Shown: positions 1-5,159 of the stretch, piece by piece
Position numbering within the stretch: the first letter of the stretch is position 1
Layout: every line of letters begins with the position of its first letter
Origin: an uncultured Anaerosolibacter sp.
GTDB lineage: Bacteria > Bacillota_A > Clostridia > Peptostreptococcales > Thermotaleaceae
NCBI GenBank assembly: GCA_937948705.1
Contig: CALECF010000168.1
Span: forward strand, 1 to 5,523
Reading direction: 5' to 3'
DNA length: 5,523 nt
The notes under the pieces: model-generated
Seen by the model: the letters and a program-made list of their open reading frames with translations, nothing else
What the model was told of the DNA's origin: nothing
Databases searched by the model: none
Program-made: the position numbers and the translations under genes

Positions 1-186
1 CTGGGATGTAGTAGGCAGGTTTTCATTTTCTGCCATTAGTCTAAAGAAGTCTGCTGGCGTTAAGTCAGTACCATCCCTGTAAGACTGATCTCCGATATGT
101 ACCATCAAAGGCATCACTTTAATGTTTAGCTCTTTACACAATTCTACCGGTATATCTGATACACTGTCTGTCAAAATTCGAATCAT
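1..186 (-). CDS. DegV family protein (fatty-acid-binding), N-terminal part, cut by window edge
   Basis: Only the first 62 residues are inside the window; the gene continues past position 1. The reading frame begins MIRILTDSVSDIP, which is the DegV N-terminal strand with the TDS motif at residues 6-8. It continues with PLMVHIGDQSYRDG at 26-39 and ends on LPTTSQ at 57-62, the conserved TTSQ segment where family members contact the fatty-acid carboxylate. DegV proteins (about 280 residues) bind fatty acids; in Firmicutes some (FakB) present them to the FakA kinase for phospholipid synthesis. Whether this copy is a FakB cannot be told from the fragment. The start is supported by AGAGGTGA at 193-200, 6 nt before the ATG. 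The gene has its own promoter and lies beyond the 3' hairpin of the upstream transporter, so it is probably a separate unit. Confidence 0.93.
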   Translation of the reverse strand, partial: MIRILTDSVSDIPVELCKELNIKVMPLMVHIGDQSYRDGTDLTPADFFRLMAENENLPTTSQ

Positions 187-222
187 TTTCTATCACCTCT
201 TGCCTTTGCTCGCGATACTTAT

Positions 223-251
223 ATTGTATTATCATTGGCATTACTTTACAA
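223..251 (-). promoter_or_regulatory. Putative sigma-A promoter of the DegV-family gene
   Basis: On the minus strand a -35-like TTGTAA (246-251, 4/6 to consensus) is followed after 17 bp by TACAAT (223-228, 5/6 to TATAAT). This would start transcription near 216, about 30 nt before the DegV ATG. It sits between the transporter's 3' hairpin and the DegV ribosome binding site, where a promoter would be expected. Confidence 0.5.
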
Positions 252-280
252 CCTTATTTTCATTTGTCGTTTATCTGTAT

Positions 281-322
281 AAAGGGCTTATCTTCCTCTT
301 ACAAGAGGAAGATAAGCCCTTT
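281..322 (-). terminator. Perfect 20-bp inverted repeat after the downstream transporter copy
   Basis: Arms 281-300 and 303-322 are exactly complementary, with a 2-base centre (a 4-nt loop in practice). The repeat begins 4-5 nt after the stop codon of the transporter; TAA (327-329) is directly followed by an in-frame TAG (324-326). Position and stability suggest the 3' end of that mRNA. On the minus strand, however, the hairpin is followed by ATACAGATAAACG rather than a U-run. The T-rich flank (TTATTTTTCTG, 326-336) lies on the plus-strand side. It could be a U-poor terminator, an mRNA-stabilising 3' hairpin, or a terminator for plus-strand transcripts. Confidence 0.6.
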
Positions 323-326
323 GCTA

Positions 327-1955
327 TTATTTTTCTGTTGCATCAATTACCGCAAATGCAATCTTCGTTGCATGATCACCAATTCTTTCTAAATTACTGA
401 TTATGTCTAGGAAAATCACACCAGCGCTAGCACTACACTGTTGTTTATTTAGTCGAGCAATGTGACTGGTACGAAGGGATTTTTCCATATGATCGATCTC
501 CCCTTCTCTTTCTATAACCCGTTTTGAAATATTTGTATCCCCAGTACTTAGGGCCAGAAGTGCTTGATCATAAGATTTTAATACACGGTCATGCATTATT
601 TCCAGTTCTTTAATCGCTTCATCACTGAATTGAAGTCTATTTTCAATGCGATAGATAGCTAACTCGGCCAAATTATCTGCATGATCACCCACTCTCTCAA
701 TATCATTAATCGTATTAAATAACCCGTCAACCATTTCATGCTGTGATGCGGATATGGAAGCATTCGACAACTTAATCAAATAGGTAGCAATTTCTCGTTC
801 TAAATGATTAATGGCACTCTCAAGTTTGAATACCTGGTGAGCTATTTTTTCTTCTTTTTTGAAGAAAGCTTCCATTGATTTTTCATAGGATTCTTTTGCC
901 AACTGACCCATATGCAGTACTTCTTTAATCGTTTGTCCCAATGCAATGGAAGGTGTCTCTAAAATTCTATCATCCAAATATTTAACCCCTACTGGATTTT
1001 CTTCTTCATCTTCTTTTTCAGGGATCAGCTTTTTCGCAATATAGACCAATAAGCCCGCAAAAGGAAGTTGAATCATCATATTCGTAATGTTAAACAGTGT
1101 ATGTGCATTCGCAATCTGTCTCGCCGCGTCTCCAGGTGTTAGGCTGGTTACCAAATGAAGCACCGGATTCTTTAAAATAAAAACAAAAATAATTGTACCA
1201 ATGATATTAAAAAGTAAATGGATAAAGGCCGCTCTTTTTGCTGTTTTGTTGGCACTAATACTTGATAATAGTGCAGTCACACAGGTACCGATATTATCTC
1301 CAAACAAGATTGGTAGCGCTGCTTCAATGGGAAGCAGTCCCTGACTTGCAAGGGCAATCAATATACCGATGGAGGCACTACTACTCTGAATAATCGCGGT
1401 CAAGCCAAAGCCTGCCAGAATACCCAGTAACGCATCCAGTATCGTATCTTCACCAAAGCTCATTAGTAAAGCTCTAAAGCCCTCATATTCTCGTAGAGGC
1501 TTCATAGCTCCGGACATCATCTCCATGCCAATAAACAAAATACCAAAACCGATTAGAACTTCTGCAACATTTTTTGTTCGCTTATTGTTAGAAAATAACC
1601 AGATTCCTACACCAATAGCAACAGCTATAGGCGCATAATCTACTAATTTGAAGGATACTAGCTGGGCTGTTATGGTGGTACCAATATTGGCTCCCATAAT
1701 CACACCAACGGCTTGGGTCAGACTCATGATCCCTGCATTTACAAATCCGATTACCATAACCGTAGTTGCACTACTGCTTTGAATCACCATTGTTACAATT
1801 GTTCCCACAAACACGCCCATTACACGGTTATTGGTCAGTATTTCGATCAGTCTTTTCAATCGATCTCCCGCTGCTTTTTCCAAACCATCGCCCATGATTT
1901 TCATACCATATAAGAAAAGTCCTAACCCACCCATTAATCCAAAAACAATATTCAT
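327..1955 (-). CDS. Na+/Pi-cotransporter family protein with C-terminal PhoU domains (downstream paralog)
   Basis: Sodium:phosphate symporter family membrane protein of 542 residues, the type of Vibrio NptA and E. coli YjbB. The N-terminal ~315 residues hold about eight hydrophobic segments arranged as two inverted Na/Pi repeats. Repeat 1 has QSSSATT at 59-65 and GANIGTT at 88-94; repeat 2 has QSSSAS at 190-195 and NIGTCVT at 221-227. These are the family's substrate/Na+ motifs. After an acidic linker (about 311-320, EKEDEEEN) the C-terminal 200 residues form a helical PhoU-like region with two PhoU signatures, NDIERVGDH (417-425) and SNLERIGDH (520-528). I chose the ATG at 1955 because AAGGGAGG (1963-1970) lies 7 nt before it and residue 1 aligns with the upstream paralog. 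An in-frame ATG at 1991 has no comparable site. Direction of transport is not proven: NptA imports Pi, whereas YjbB exports it. The Pho-box-like promoter favours uptake. Confidence 0.93.
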   Translation of the reverse strand: MNIVFGLMGGLGLFLYGMKIMGDGLEKAAGDRLKRLIEILTNNRVMGVFVGTIVTMVIQSSSATTVMVIGFVNAGIMSLTQAVGVIMGANIGTTITAQLVSFKLVDYAPIAVAIGVGIWLFSNNKRTKNVAEVLIGFGILFIGMEMMSGAMKPLREYEGFRALLMSFGEDTILDALLGILAGFGLTAIIQSSSASIGILIALASQGLLPIEAALPILFGDNIGTCVTALLSSISANKTAKRAAFIHLLFNIIGTIIFVFILKNPVLHLVTSLTPGDAARQIANAHTLFNITNMMIQLPFAGLLVYIAKKLIPEKEDEEENPVGVKYLDDRILETPSIALGQTIKEVLHMGQLAKESYEKSMEAFFKKEEKIAHQVFKLESAINHLEREIATYLIKLSNASISASQHEMVDGLFNTINDIERVGDHADNLAELAIYRIENRLQFSDEAIKELEIMHDRVLKSYDQALLALSTGDTNISKRVIEREGEIDHMEKSLRTSHIARLNKQQCSASAGVIFLDIISNLERIGDHATKIAFAVIDATEK

Positions 1956-1962
1956 GCAAGGT

Positions 1963-1970
1963 CCTCCCTT
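1963..1970 (-). promoter_or_regulatory. Ribosome binding site fixing the start of the downstream transporter
   Basis: Minus-strand AAGGGAGG lies 7 nt before the ATG at 1953-1955. It decides against the upstream in-frame ATG at 1989-1991, which would add 12 residues absent from the paralog. Confidence 0.8.
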
Positions 1971-2017
1971 TATTGATTGTACTTCATCCATTTGTCATTA
2001 TTGTAAGTTATAGAAAT

Positions 2018-2041
2018 GCTGCCTCATCAGATTGAGACTGC
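2018..2041 (-). other. Small leader hairpin in the 5' UTR of the downstream transporter
   Basis: In the minus-strand RNA, GUCUCA (2033-2038) pairs with UGAGGC (2021-2026) around an AUCUGA loop. Two more pairs lie beyond an A·A mismatch. It is next to a G-rich run (GAGGGGGTGG, about 2042-2051). It does not sequester the ribosome binding site, and I recognise no riboswitch class. It may have no function. Confidence 0.3.
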
Positions 2042-2070
2042 CACCCCCTCTAATCATTCATACCTTGTAT

Positions 2071-2113
2071 ATCATACGATATTTTTTTCATGGTTTTGTT
2101 AACTTTATGTTAA
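2071..2113 (-). promoter_or_regulatory. Pho-box-like repeat and promoter of the downstream transporter
   Basis: The minus strand carries TTAACA (2108-2113), 5 bp, then TTAACA (2097-2102). This is an 11-bp-period direct repeat matching the Bacillus-type PhoP box, TT(A/C/T)ACA with about 5-bp spacers. After 20 bp comes TATGAT (2071-2076, 5/6 to the -10 consensus), followed by ATACAAGG. The proximal repeat also fits a -35 (TTAACA versus TTGACA). The same arrangement precedes the paralog (3864-3905), which supports both the box and the -10. A diffuse TTAAAA at 2117-2122 is out of the 11-bp phase. Predicted transcription start is near 2064, giving a leader of about 110 nt. Confidence 0.6.
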
Positions 2114-2139
2114 TTTTTTTAACTTTTCATTTGTTTTTT

Positions 2140-2195
2140 TAAGACCATGTAATAGGAGGATTTCATGAATGAAATCCTCCTTTTACATGGTCTTA
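2140..2195 (-). terminator. Long near-perfect hairpin at the 3' end of the upstream transporter
   Basis: Arms 2140-2166 and 2169-2195 pair over 27 bp with one mismatch (2153/2182) and a tiny loop. The arm begins inside the stop codon of the transporter (TAA, 2193-2195). On the minus (coding) strand the hairpin is followed by AAAAAAAC, with no U-run. On the plus strand it is followed by ATTTTTTTG, a proper intrinsic-terminator tail. It may protect or define the mRNA 3' end, or stop antisense transcription entering the transporter gene from its 3' side. Confidence 0.6.
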
Positions 2196-3821
2196 TTTTT
2201 TTGTAGTATCTAAAACAGCCAAGGCAATATTAGAAGCATGATCTCCGATTCTTTCCAGATTACTGATGATATCTAAAAAGATTACACCGGCTTCTGCTGA
2301 ACAGGATTGCCTGTTTAACCTTGCAATATGATTGGCTCTTAGGGTCTTTTCCATTAGGTCAATTTCCCCTTCTCGTTCTGCAACCTTTTTTGCAATTCTT
2401 ATATCTCCAGTCCTTAGTGCGAGTATCGATTGGTTATAAGACTTTACTACCCGTTCATGCATATGCTTTAATTCCTGATTGGCTTTTTCCGAAAACTCTA
2501 TATTATGCTCTATGGCATATATGGCTAACTCAGCAAGGTTGTCACTATGATCCCCTACCCGTTCTATGTCATTGATGGTGTTGATCAAACCATCTACCAT
2601 CTCATGCTGCTCTGCAGAGAGAGAGGTGTTCGAAAGCTTTACCAAATATTCGGCAATGGATCGCTCCATACTGTTTACAATCTTTTCTAGTTTGAAAACT
2701 TCATGGACTAACTTTTCATCCTTCTTAAAGAACGCTTCCATGGATTTTTCATAGCTTTCTAGGGCTATGTCTCCCATGTTTAGTGTTTCCTTGATTACTT
2801 GAATCATAGCAATGGATGGTGTTTCAAGTATTCTGTCGTCCAGATATCGTATCCCTTTCAGCTCCAGATCTTCATAGTCTTTCCTGGGAATAACTCGATT
2901 CGCAACATAAACCAAGAATGATGCAAAAGGTAATAATAGCAGGGTATTAGTTATATTGAAAAACGTATGCGCATTGGCAAGCTGTCTCGCTGCGTTATCC
3001 GGTGAAATACTCTTGACGAGGTTAATGGTGATTCCCCTGAAAAAGATCATAAATATAATGGTTCCAATAATGTTGAATAGGAAATGAATAAATGCGGCTC
3101 TTTTTGCTGTTCGGTTGGCACCAATACTGGATAGCACCGCAGTAACACAAGTACCAATATTCGTTCCAAAAACAATGGGCATGGCTGCTTCAATCGGTAG
3201 CAATCCTTCACTGGCTAGGGCAATCAAAAGACCAGTTGAAGCACTACTGCTTTGTACAATTGCTGTAATAGCAAAGCCTGCTAAAATAGCTAGTATTGAA
3301 TCAATAAAGGTTGGTTTTCCAAAGCTCATTAACATACGGGTAAAACCTTCATATTCTCTTAGAGGCTTAACAGCATCCTTCATAAAATCCATACCAATAA
3401 AAAGAATTCCAAAGCCTATGAAGATCTCTGCAACGTTCTTCGTCTTTTTATTATCGGAGAACATCCAAACTGCTACTGAAACGCCTACAGCAACCGGTGC
3501 AATCGCACTAATATTTAAAGAAGCGATTTGAGCTGTAATGGTTGTCCCTATATTGGCACCCATGATGATTCCTGTAGCCTGCGTTAAGGTCATAATCCCT
3601 GCATTTACAAATCCTACTACCATAACCGTGGTAGCACTACTGCTTTGGATAATCATGGTAACCAACGCGCCGACAATCACCGCAATGACACGGTTATTTG
3701 TCAATACTTCAATGATTTTCTTCATTTTGTCTCCGGCTGTTTTTTCTAACCCGTCTCCCATGATGGTCATACCGTAGAGAAATAGCCCTAAACCGCCTAG
3801 CAACTCAAATACAATTTTCAT
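2193..3821 (-). CDS. Na+/Pi-cotransporter family protein with C-terminal PhoU domains (upstream paralog)
   Basis: A second 542-residue Na+/Pi symporter–PhoU fusion, aligning to its neighbour without gaps at about 70% identity (378/542 by hand count). The key motifs are kept: QSSSATT (59-65), GANIGTT (88-94), QSSSAS (190-195), NIGTCVT (221-227), and PhoU signatures NDIERVGDH (417-425) and SNLERIGDH (520-528). There are about eight membrane segments before residue 315, then a cytoplasmic-type charged helical region. Differences cluster in the stretch after repeat 1 (about 101-120), in 261-275 (before the last membrane segment) and in the linker (301-324). The start at 3821 has GGAGG 6 nt upstream. 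The adjacent ATG at 3824 is only 3 nt from it, and the frame's earliest start (GTG at 3872) overlaps the promoter -10, so it cannot be used from that promoter. Substrate is presumed phosphate; import versus export is inferred from regulation only. Confidence 0.93.
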   Translation of the reverse strand: MKIVFELLGGLGLFLYGMTIMGDGLEKTAGDKMKKIIEVLTNNRVIAVIVGALVTMIIQSSSATTVMVVGFVNAGIMTLTQATGIIMGANIGTTITAQIASLNISAIAPVAVGVSVAVWMFSDNKKTKNVAEIFIGFGILFIGMDFMKDAVKPLREYEGFTRMLMSFGKPTFIDSILAILAGFAITAIVQSSSASTGLLIALASEGLLPIEAAMPIVFGTNIGTCVTAVLSSIGANRTAKRAAFIHFLFNIIGTIIFMIFFRGITINLVKSISPDNAARQLANAHTFFNITNTLLLLPFASFLVYVANRVIPRKDYEDLELKGIRYLDDRILETPSIAMIQVIKETLNMGDIALESYEKSMEAFFKKDEKLVHEVFKLEKIVNSMERSIAEYLVKLSNTSLSAEQHEMVDGLINTINDIERVGDHSDNLAELAIYAIEHNIEFSEKANQELKHMHERVVKSYNQSILALRTGDIRIAKKVAEREGEIDLMEKTLRANHIARLNRQSCSAEAGVIFLDIISNLERIGDHASNIALAVLDTTKK

Positions 3822-3826
3822 CATTT

Positions 3827-3832
3827 CCCTCC
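3827..3832 (-). promoter_or_regulatory. Ribosome binding site fixing the start of the upstream transporter
   Basis: Minus-strand GGAGGG precedes two consecutive ATG codons (3824 and 3821). GGAGG is 3 nt from the first and 6 nt from the second. The second is therefore preferred, and it gives the same length and N-terminus (MKIVF) as the paralog (MNIVF). Confidence 0.75.
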
Positions 3833-3863
3833 AAGTTTGTCGATATCGTTTTTTCCCTTGTAC

Positions 3864-3905
3864 ATTATACACTACTTCATATCTTTTTTGTTAAATACAT
3901 GTTAA
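3864..3905 (-). promoter_or_regulatory. Pho-box-like repeat and promoter of the upstream transporter
   Basis: The minus strand reads TTAACA (3900-3905), 5 bp, TTAACA (3889-3894), 19 bp, then a perfect -10 TATAAT (3864-3869) followed by GTACAAGG. The 11-bp-period repeat fits the PhoP-box consensus known from Bacillus. The proximal TTAACA could double as a weak -35. Start of transcription is expected near 3857, giving a leader of about 36 nt. Layout and flanking TACAAGG match the promoter of the paralog at 2071-2113. Confidence 0.65.
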
Positions 3906-3991
3906 ATTTTTAATGGAAATTTTACATTTATATATCCTCTTTTACTATTTAATTCCTTTAAATTACAGTATCTCCAATTTTAGTACAAAAT

Positions 3992-4031
3992 AAAAAAGTC
4001 TTCTTTAAAGACTTATAATGAAGACTTTTTT
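3992..4031 (-). terminator. Intrinsic terminator of the cheX-like–trmL unit
   Basis: Arms AAAAAAGTCTTC (3992-4003) and GAAGACTTTTTT (4020-4031) pair over 12 bp. On the minus strand the tail is TTTTTTATTTTG, a good U-run; the plus strand also ends in T7, so it can act in both directions. A third copy of the arm core (AAGACTT, 4008-4014) allows a competing smaller hairpin with 3996-4002. It separates the trmL unit from the transporter promoter. Confidence 0.75.
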
Positions 4032-4100
4032 AAGAACTGATCTACAGATTTTAGATGTTCATAATTTCCTAGGTGCTTAAAAAGGGCGTATTTTTGTTCT

Positions 4101-4571
4101 CTAGATTAAGTTCTGAAATCCACCCTGTCTCAAGGCCTCATATAAAACAATATTAACTGAGTTGGATAGATTCAGAGATCGTGCTTTTTCATTTTCTATC
4201 ATGGGAATTCGTATACACTGTTCTTCATGGGATTTTAAGATTTCCGAAGGAAGTCCCCCAGTTTCTCTACCAAACATGATAAAGCACTCATCTTCGAATT
4301 GTACCTCCGTATAAAATCTTTTCCCCTTTGTTGTCGCAAAGAAAAACTTAGAGGACGGATGTTTTTGAAACAATTCCTCGATATTGTCATAAATGGTTAA
4401 ATCCAATAAATCCCAATAATCCAATCCTGCGCGCTTAACGTGCTTATCATCAATAGAAAATCCGAGGGGCTTAATCAAATGAAGCCTGCTACCAGTAGCA
4501 GCACAGCTTCTTGCAATATTGCCCGTATTTGGAGGGATCTCAGGTTGAAATAAAACAATATTCAATGCCAT
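4101..4571 (-). CDS. trmL: tRNA (cytidine/uridine-34 2'-O)-methyltransferase TrmL
   Basis: SPOUT-family RNA methylase of 156 residues, the normal length for single-domain TrmL (older name CspR/YibK). It 2'-O-methylates the wobble nucleotide (C34 or cmnm5U34) of leucine tRNAs using S-adenosylmethionine, acting in the cytoplasm as a knotted dimer. Visible landmarks: QPEIPPNTGNIARSCAATG at 9-27, LIKPLGF at 32-38, RAGLDYW at 47-53, the SAM-binding MFGRETGGLP at 99-108, IRIPM at 120-124 and the knot segment SLNLSNSVNIVLYEALRQ at 132-149. No catalytic segment is missing. The ATG at 4571 has AAAGGAG (4580-4586) 8 nt upstream, inside the last codons of the preceding gene. Only 5 bp separate the genes, so translation is probably coupled and both share the promoter near 5090. 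Confidence 0.95.
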   Translation of the reverse strand: MALNIVLFQPEIPPNTGNIARSCAATGSRLHLIKPLGFSIDDKHVKRAGLDYWDLLDLTIYDNIEELFQKHPSSKFFFATTKGKRFYTEVQFEDECFIMFGRETGGLPSEILKSHEEQCIRIPMIENEKARSLNLSNSVNIVLYEALRQGGFQNLI

Positions 4572-4576
4572 ACACT

Positions 4577-5038
4577 CTACTCCTTTACTGCAATCTCGAT
4601 TTCAATAACACCCATACTACTGACTAATGGTATACATAAGGTTTTTAAATGCCCGTTTGACACCGACAGATTTTCTCCTGTCAAAAGCGTAGGTGGTGTT
4701 ATATCAATGATTACTCCCTCGTTATATAGTAGGGTTGCCGTATTTCCCATAATCATATTTCCTAGTTCTGAAATAGCACTTTTTGCAATTTCATCAAAGT
4801 GATCTACGGGCATGCCACCCATCATTCCTGAAGCAATTTTCTTCGCTATTTCTTCGTTCATGCTAATAATAGCCTGGCCTTTTAACCCTCCTGTTAACCC
4901 AATTAAAATAGCAACGTTCTGGGCCATAAAGGGTGATTCCTTCAAATAAATTTTACCAAGCTCGCATGGAATCATTGCTATCTGCATTAAAATATCTTTG
5001 CTTGCCTTTATAAAAGGATTTATGAGTTCTGCCTTCAT
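4577..5038 (-). CDS. cheX: Chemotaxis protein CheX-like (CheC/CheX/FliY phosphatase fold)
   Basis: A 153-residue protein of the CheX family, which dephosphorylates CheY-P and so resets the flagellar signal. The active-site helix is visible: S87-x3-E91-x2-N94 within AKSAISELGNMIMGNTATLL (85-104), followed by PP at 115-116. This is close to the family pattern (D/S)-x3-E-x2-N-x~22-P. Upstream, GLKGQAIISM (51-60) and the ASGMMGGMP stretch (69-77) are also typical. Only one such active site is present, as in CheX; CheC normally has two. The start at 5038 is chosen for AGGGGAG (5047-5053), 8 nt upstream. An earlier in-frame start at 5077 lies just after the predicted transcription start and has no such site. 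No other chemotaxis gene is in the window; the partner downstream is trmL. It could act on a response regulator outside chemotaxis. Confidence 0.85.
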   Translation of the reverse strand: MKAELINPFIKASKDILMQIAMIPCELGKIYLKESPFMAQNVAILIGLTGGLKGQAIISMNEEIAKKIASGMMGGMPVDHFDEIAKSAISELGNMIMGNTATLLYNEGVIIDITPPTLLTGENLSVSNGHLKTLCIPLVSSMGVIEIEIAVKE

Positions 5039-5088
5039 AACAAGATCTCCCCTACTAATTACTTGTTTTACATACAATGTATTAGGCT

Positions 5089-5097
5089 ATTATATCA
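5089..5097 (-). promoter_or_regulatory. Extended -10 promoter of the cheX-like–trmL unit
   Basis: The minus strand carries TGATATAAT, a perfect extended -10 (TGnTATAAT), in a very AT-rich stretch. No good -35 lies 16-18 bp upstream, which the TG extension may compensate for. An alternative TTGACC (5134-5139) pairs only with a poor -10 (TGTATT) 17 bp away. I see no sigma-D (flagellar) promoter motif. Expected transcription start is near 5082, about 43 nt before the ATG. Confidence 0.55.
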
Positions 5098-5120
5098 TAA
5101 ATATTTATAAAATACATAAA

Positions 5121-5159
5121 AACTGTCGTTAAAGGTCAAGTTTCAAGATGAAAACAGTT
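5121..5159 (-). terminator. Weak candidate terminator after the DUF362 gene
   Basis: AACTGT (5154-5159, partly within the stop codon) can pair with ACAGTT (5121-5126), which runs into TTTTTATG on the minus strand. The stem is only 6-7 bp and the loop 27 nt, so this is a poor terminator. Read-through into the CheX-like gene is possible. Confidence 0.25.

Larger units (their letters stand above)
327..3821 (-). repeat. Tandem gene duplication (two transporter–PhoU copies, offset 1866 bp)
   Basis: The copies at 327-1955 and 2193-3821 have identical length (1629 bp), and their starts and stops are both offset by 1866 bp. The repeated unit includes the coding region and the core promoter (TTAACA repeat, -10, TACAAGG). 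The 3' hairpins and leaders differ. At about 70% protein identity the duplication is old rather than recent. Confidence 0.85.

Noticed and set aside
122..400. Plus-strand frame of 92 codons across the DegV start, the intergenic region and the transporter end
   Set aside because: It runs through a promoter, a long inverted repeat and two real genes on the other strand; the translation is low-complexity and hydrophobic only because of T-rich DNA.
1956..1991. N-terminal extension of the downstream transporter from an ATG at 1991
   Set aside because: No good ribosome binding site is seen in front of it, while AAGGGAGG is well placed for the ATG at 1955, which aligns with the paralog start.
2023..2030. 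Hammerhead-ribozyme-like core CTGATGAG on the minus strand
   Set aside because: No GAAA core partner follows and no three-stem junction can be drawn; 8 bases alone mean nothing.
3115..3777. Plus-strand open frames of 60-140 codons within the transporter genes
   Set aside because: They are antisense shadows of conserved membrane-protein coding sequence and have no recognisable protein features.
3822..3872. N-terminal extension of the upstream transporter from a GTG at 3872
   Set aside because: The GTG overlaps the predicted -10 TATAAT, the 17 extra residues are absent from the paralog, and the strong ribosome binding site serves the ATG at 3821.
3906..3991. AT-rich gap upstream of the Pho-box-like repeat
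   Set aside because: Several TTAAA/TAAA words occur but no second convincing promoter, small gene or RNA structure was found; base composition explains them.
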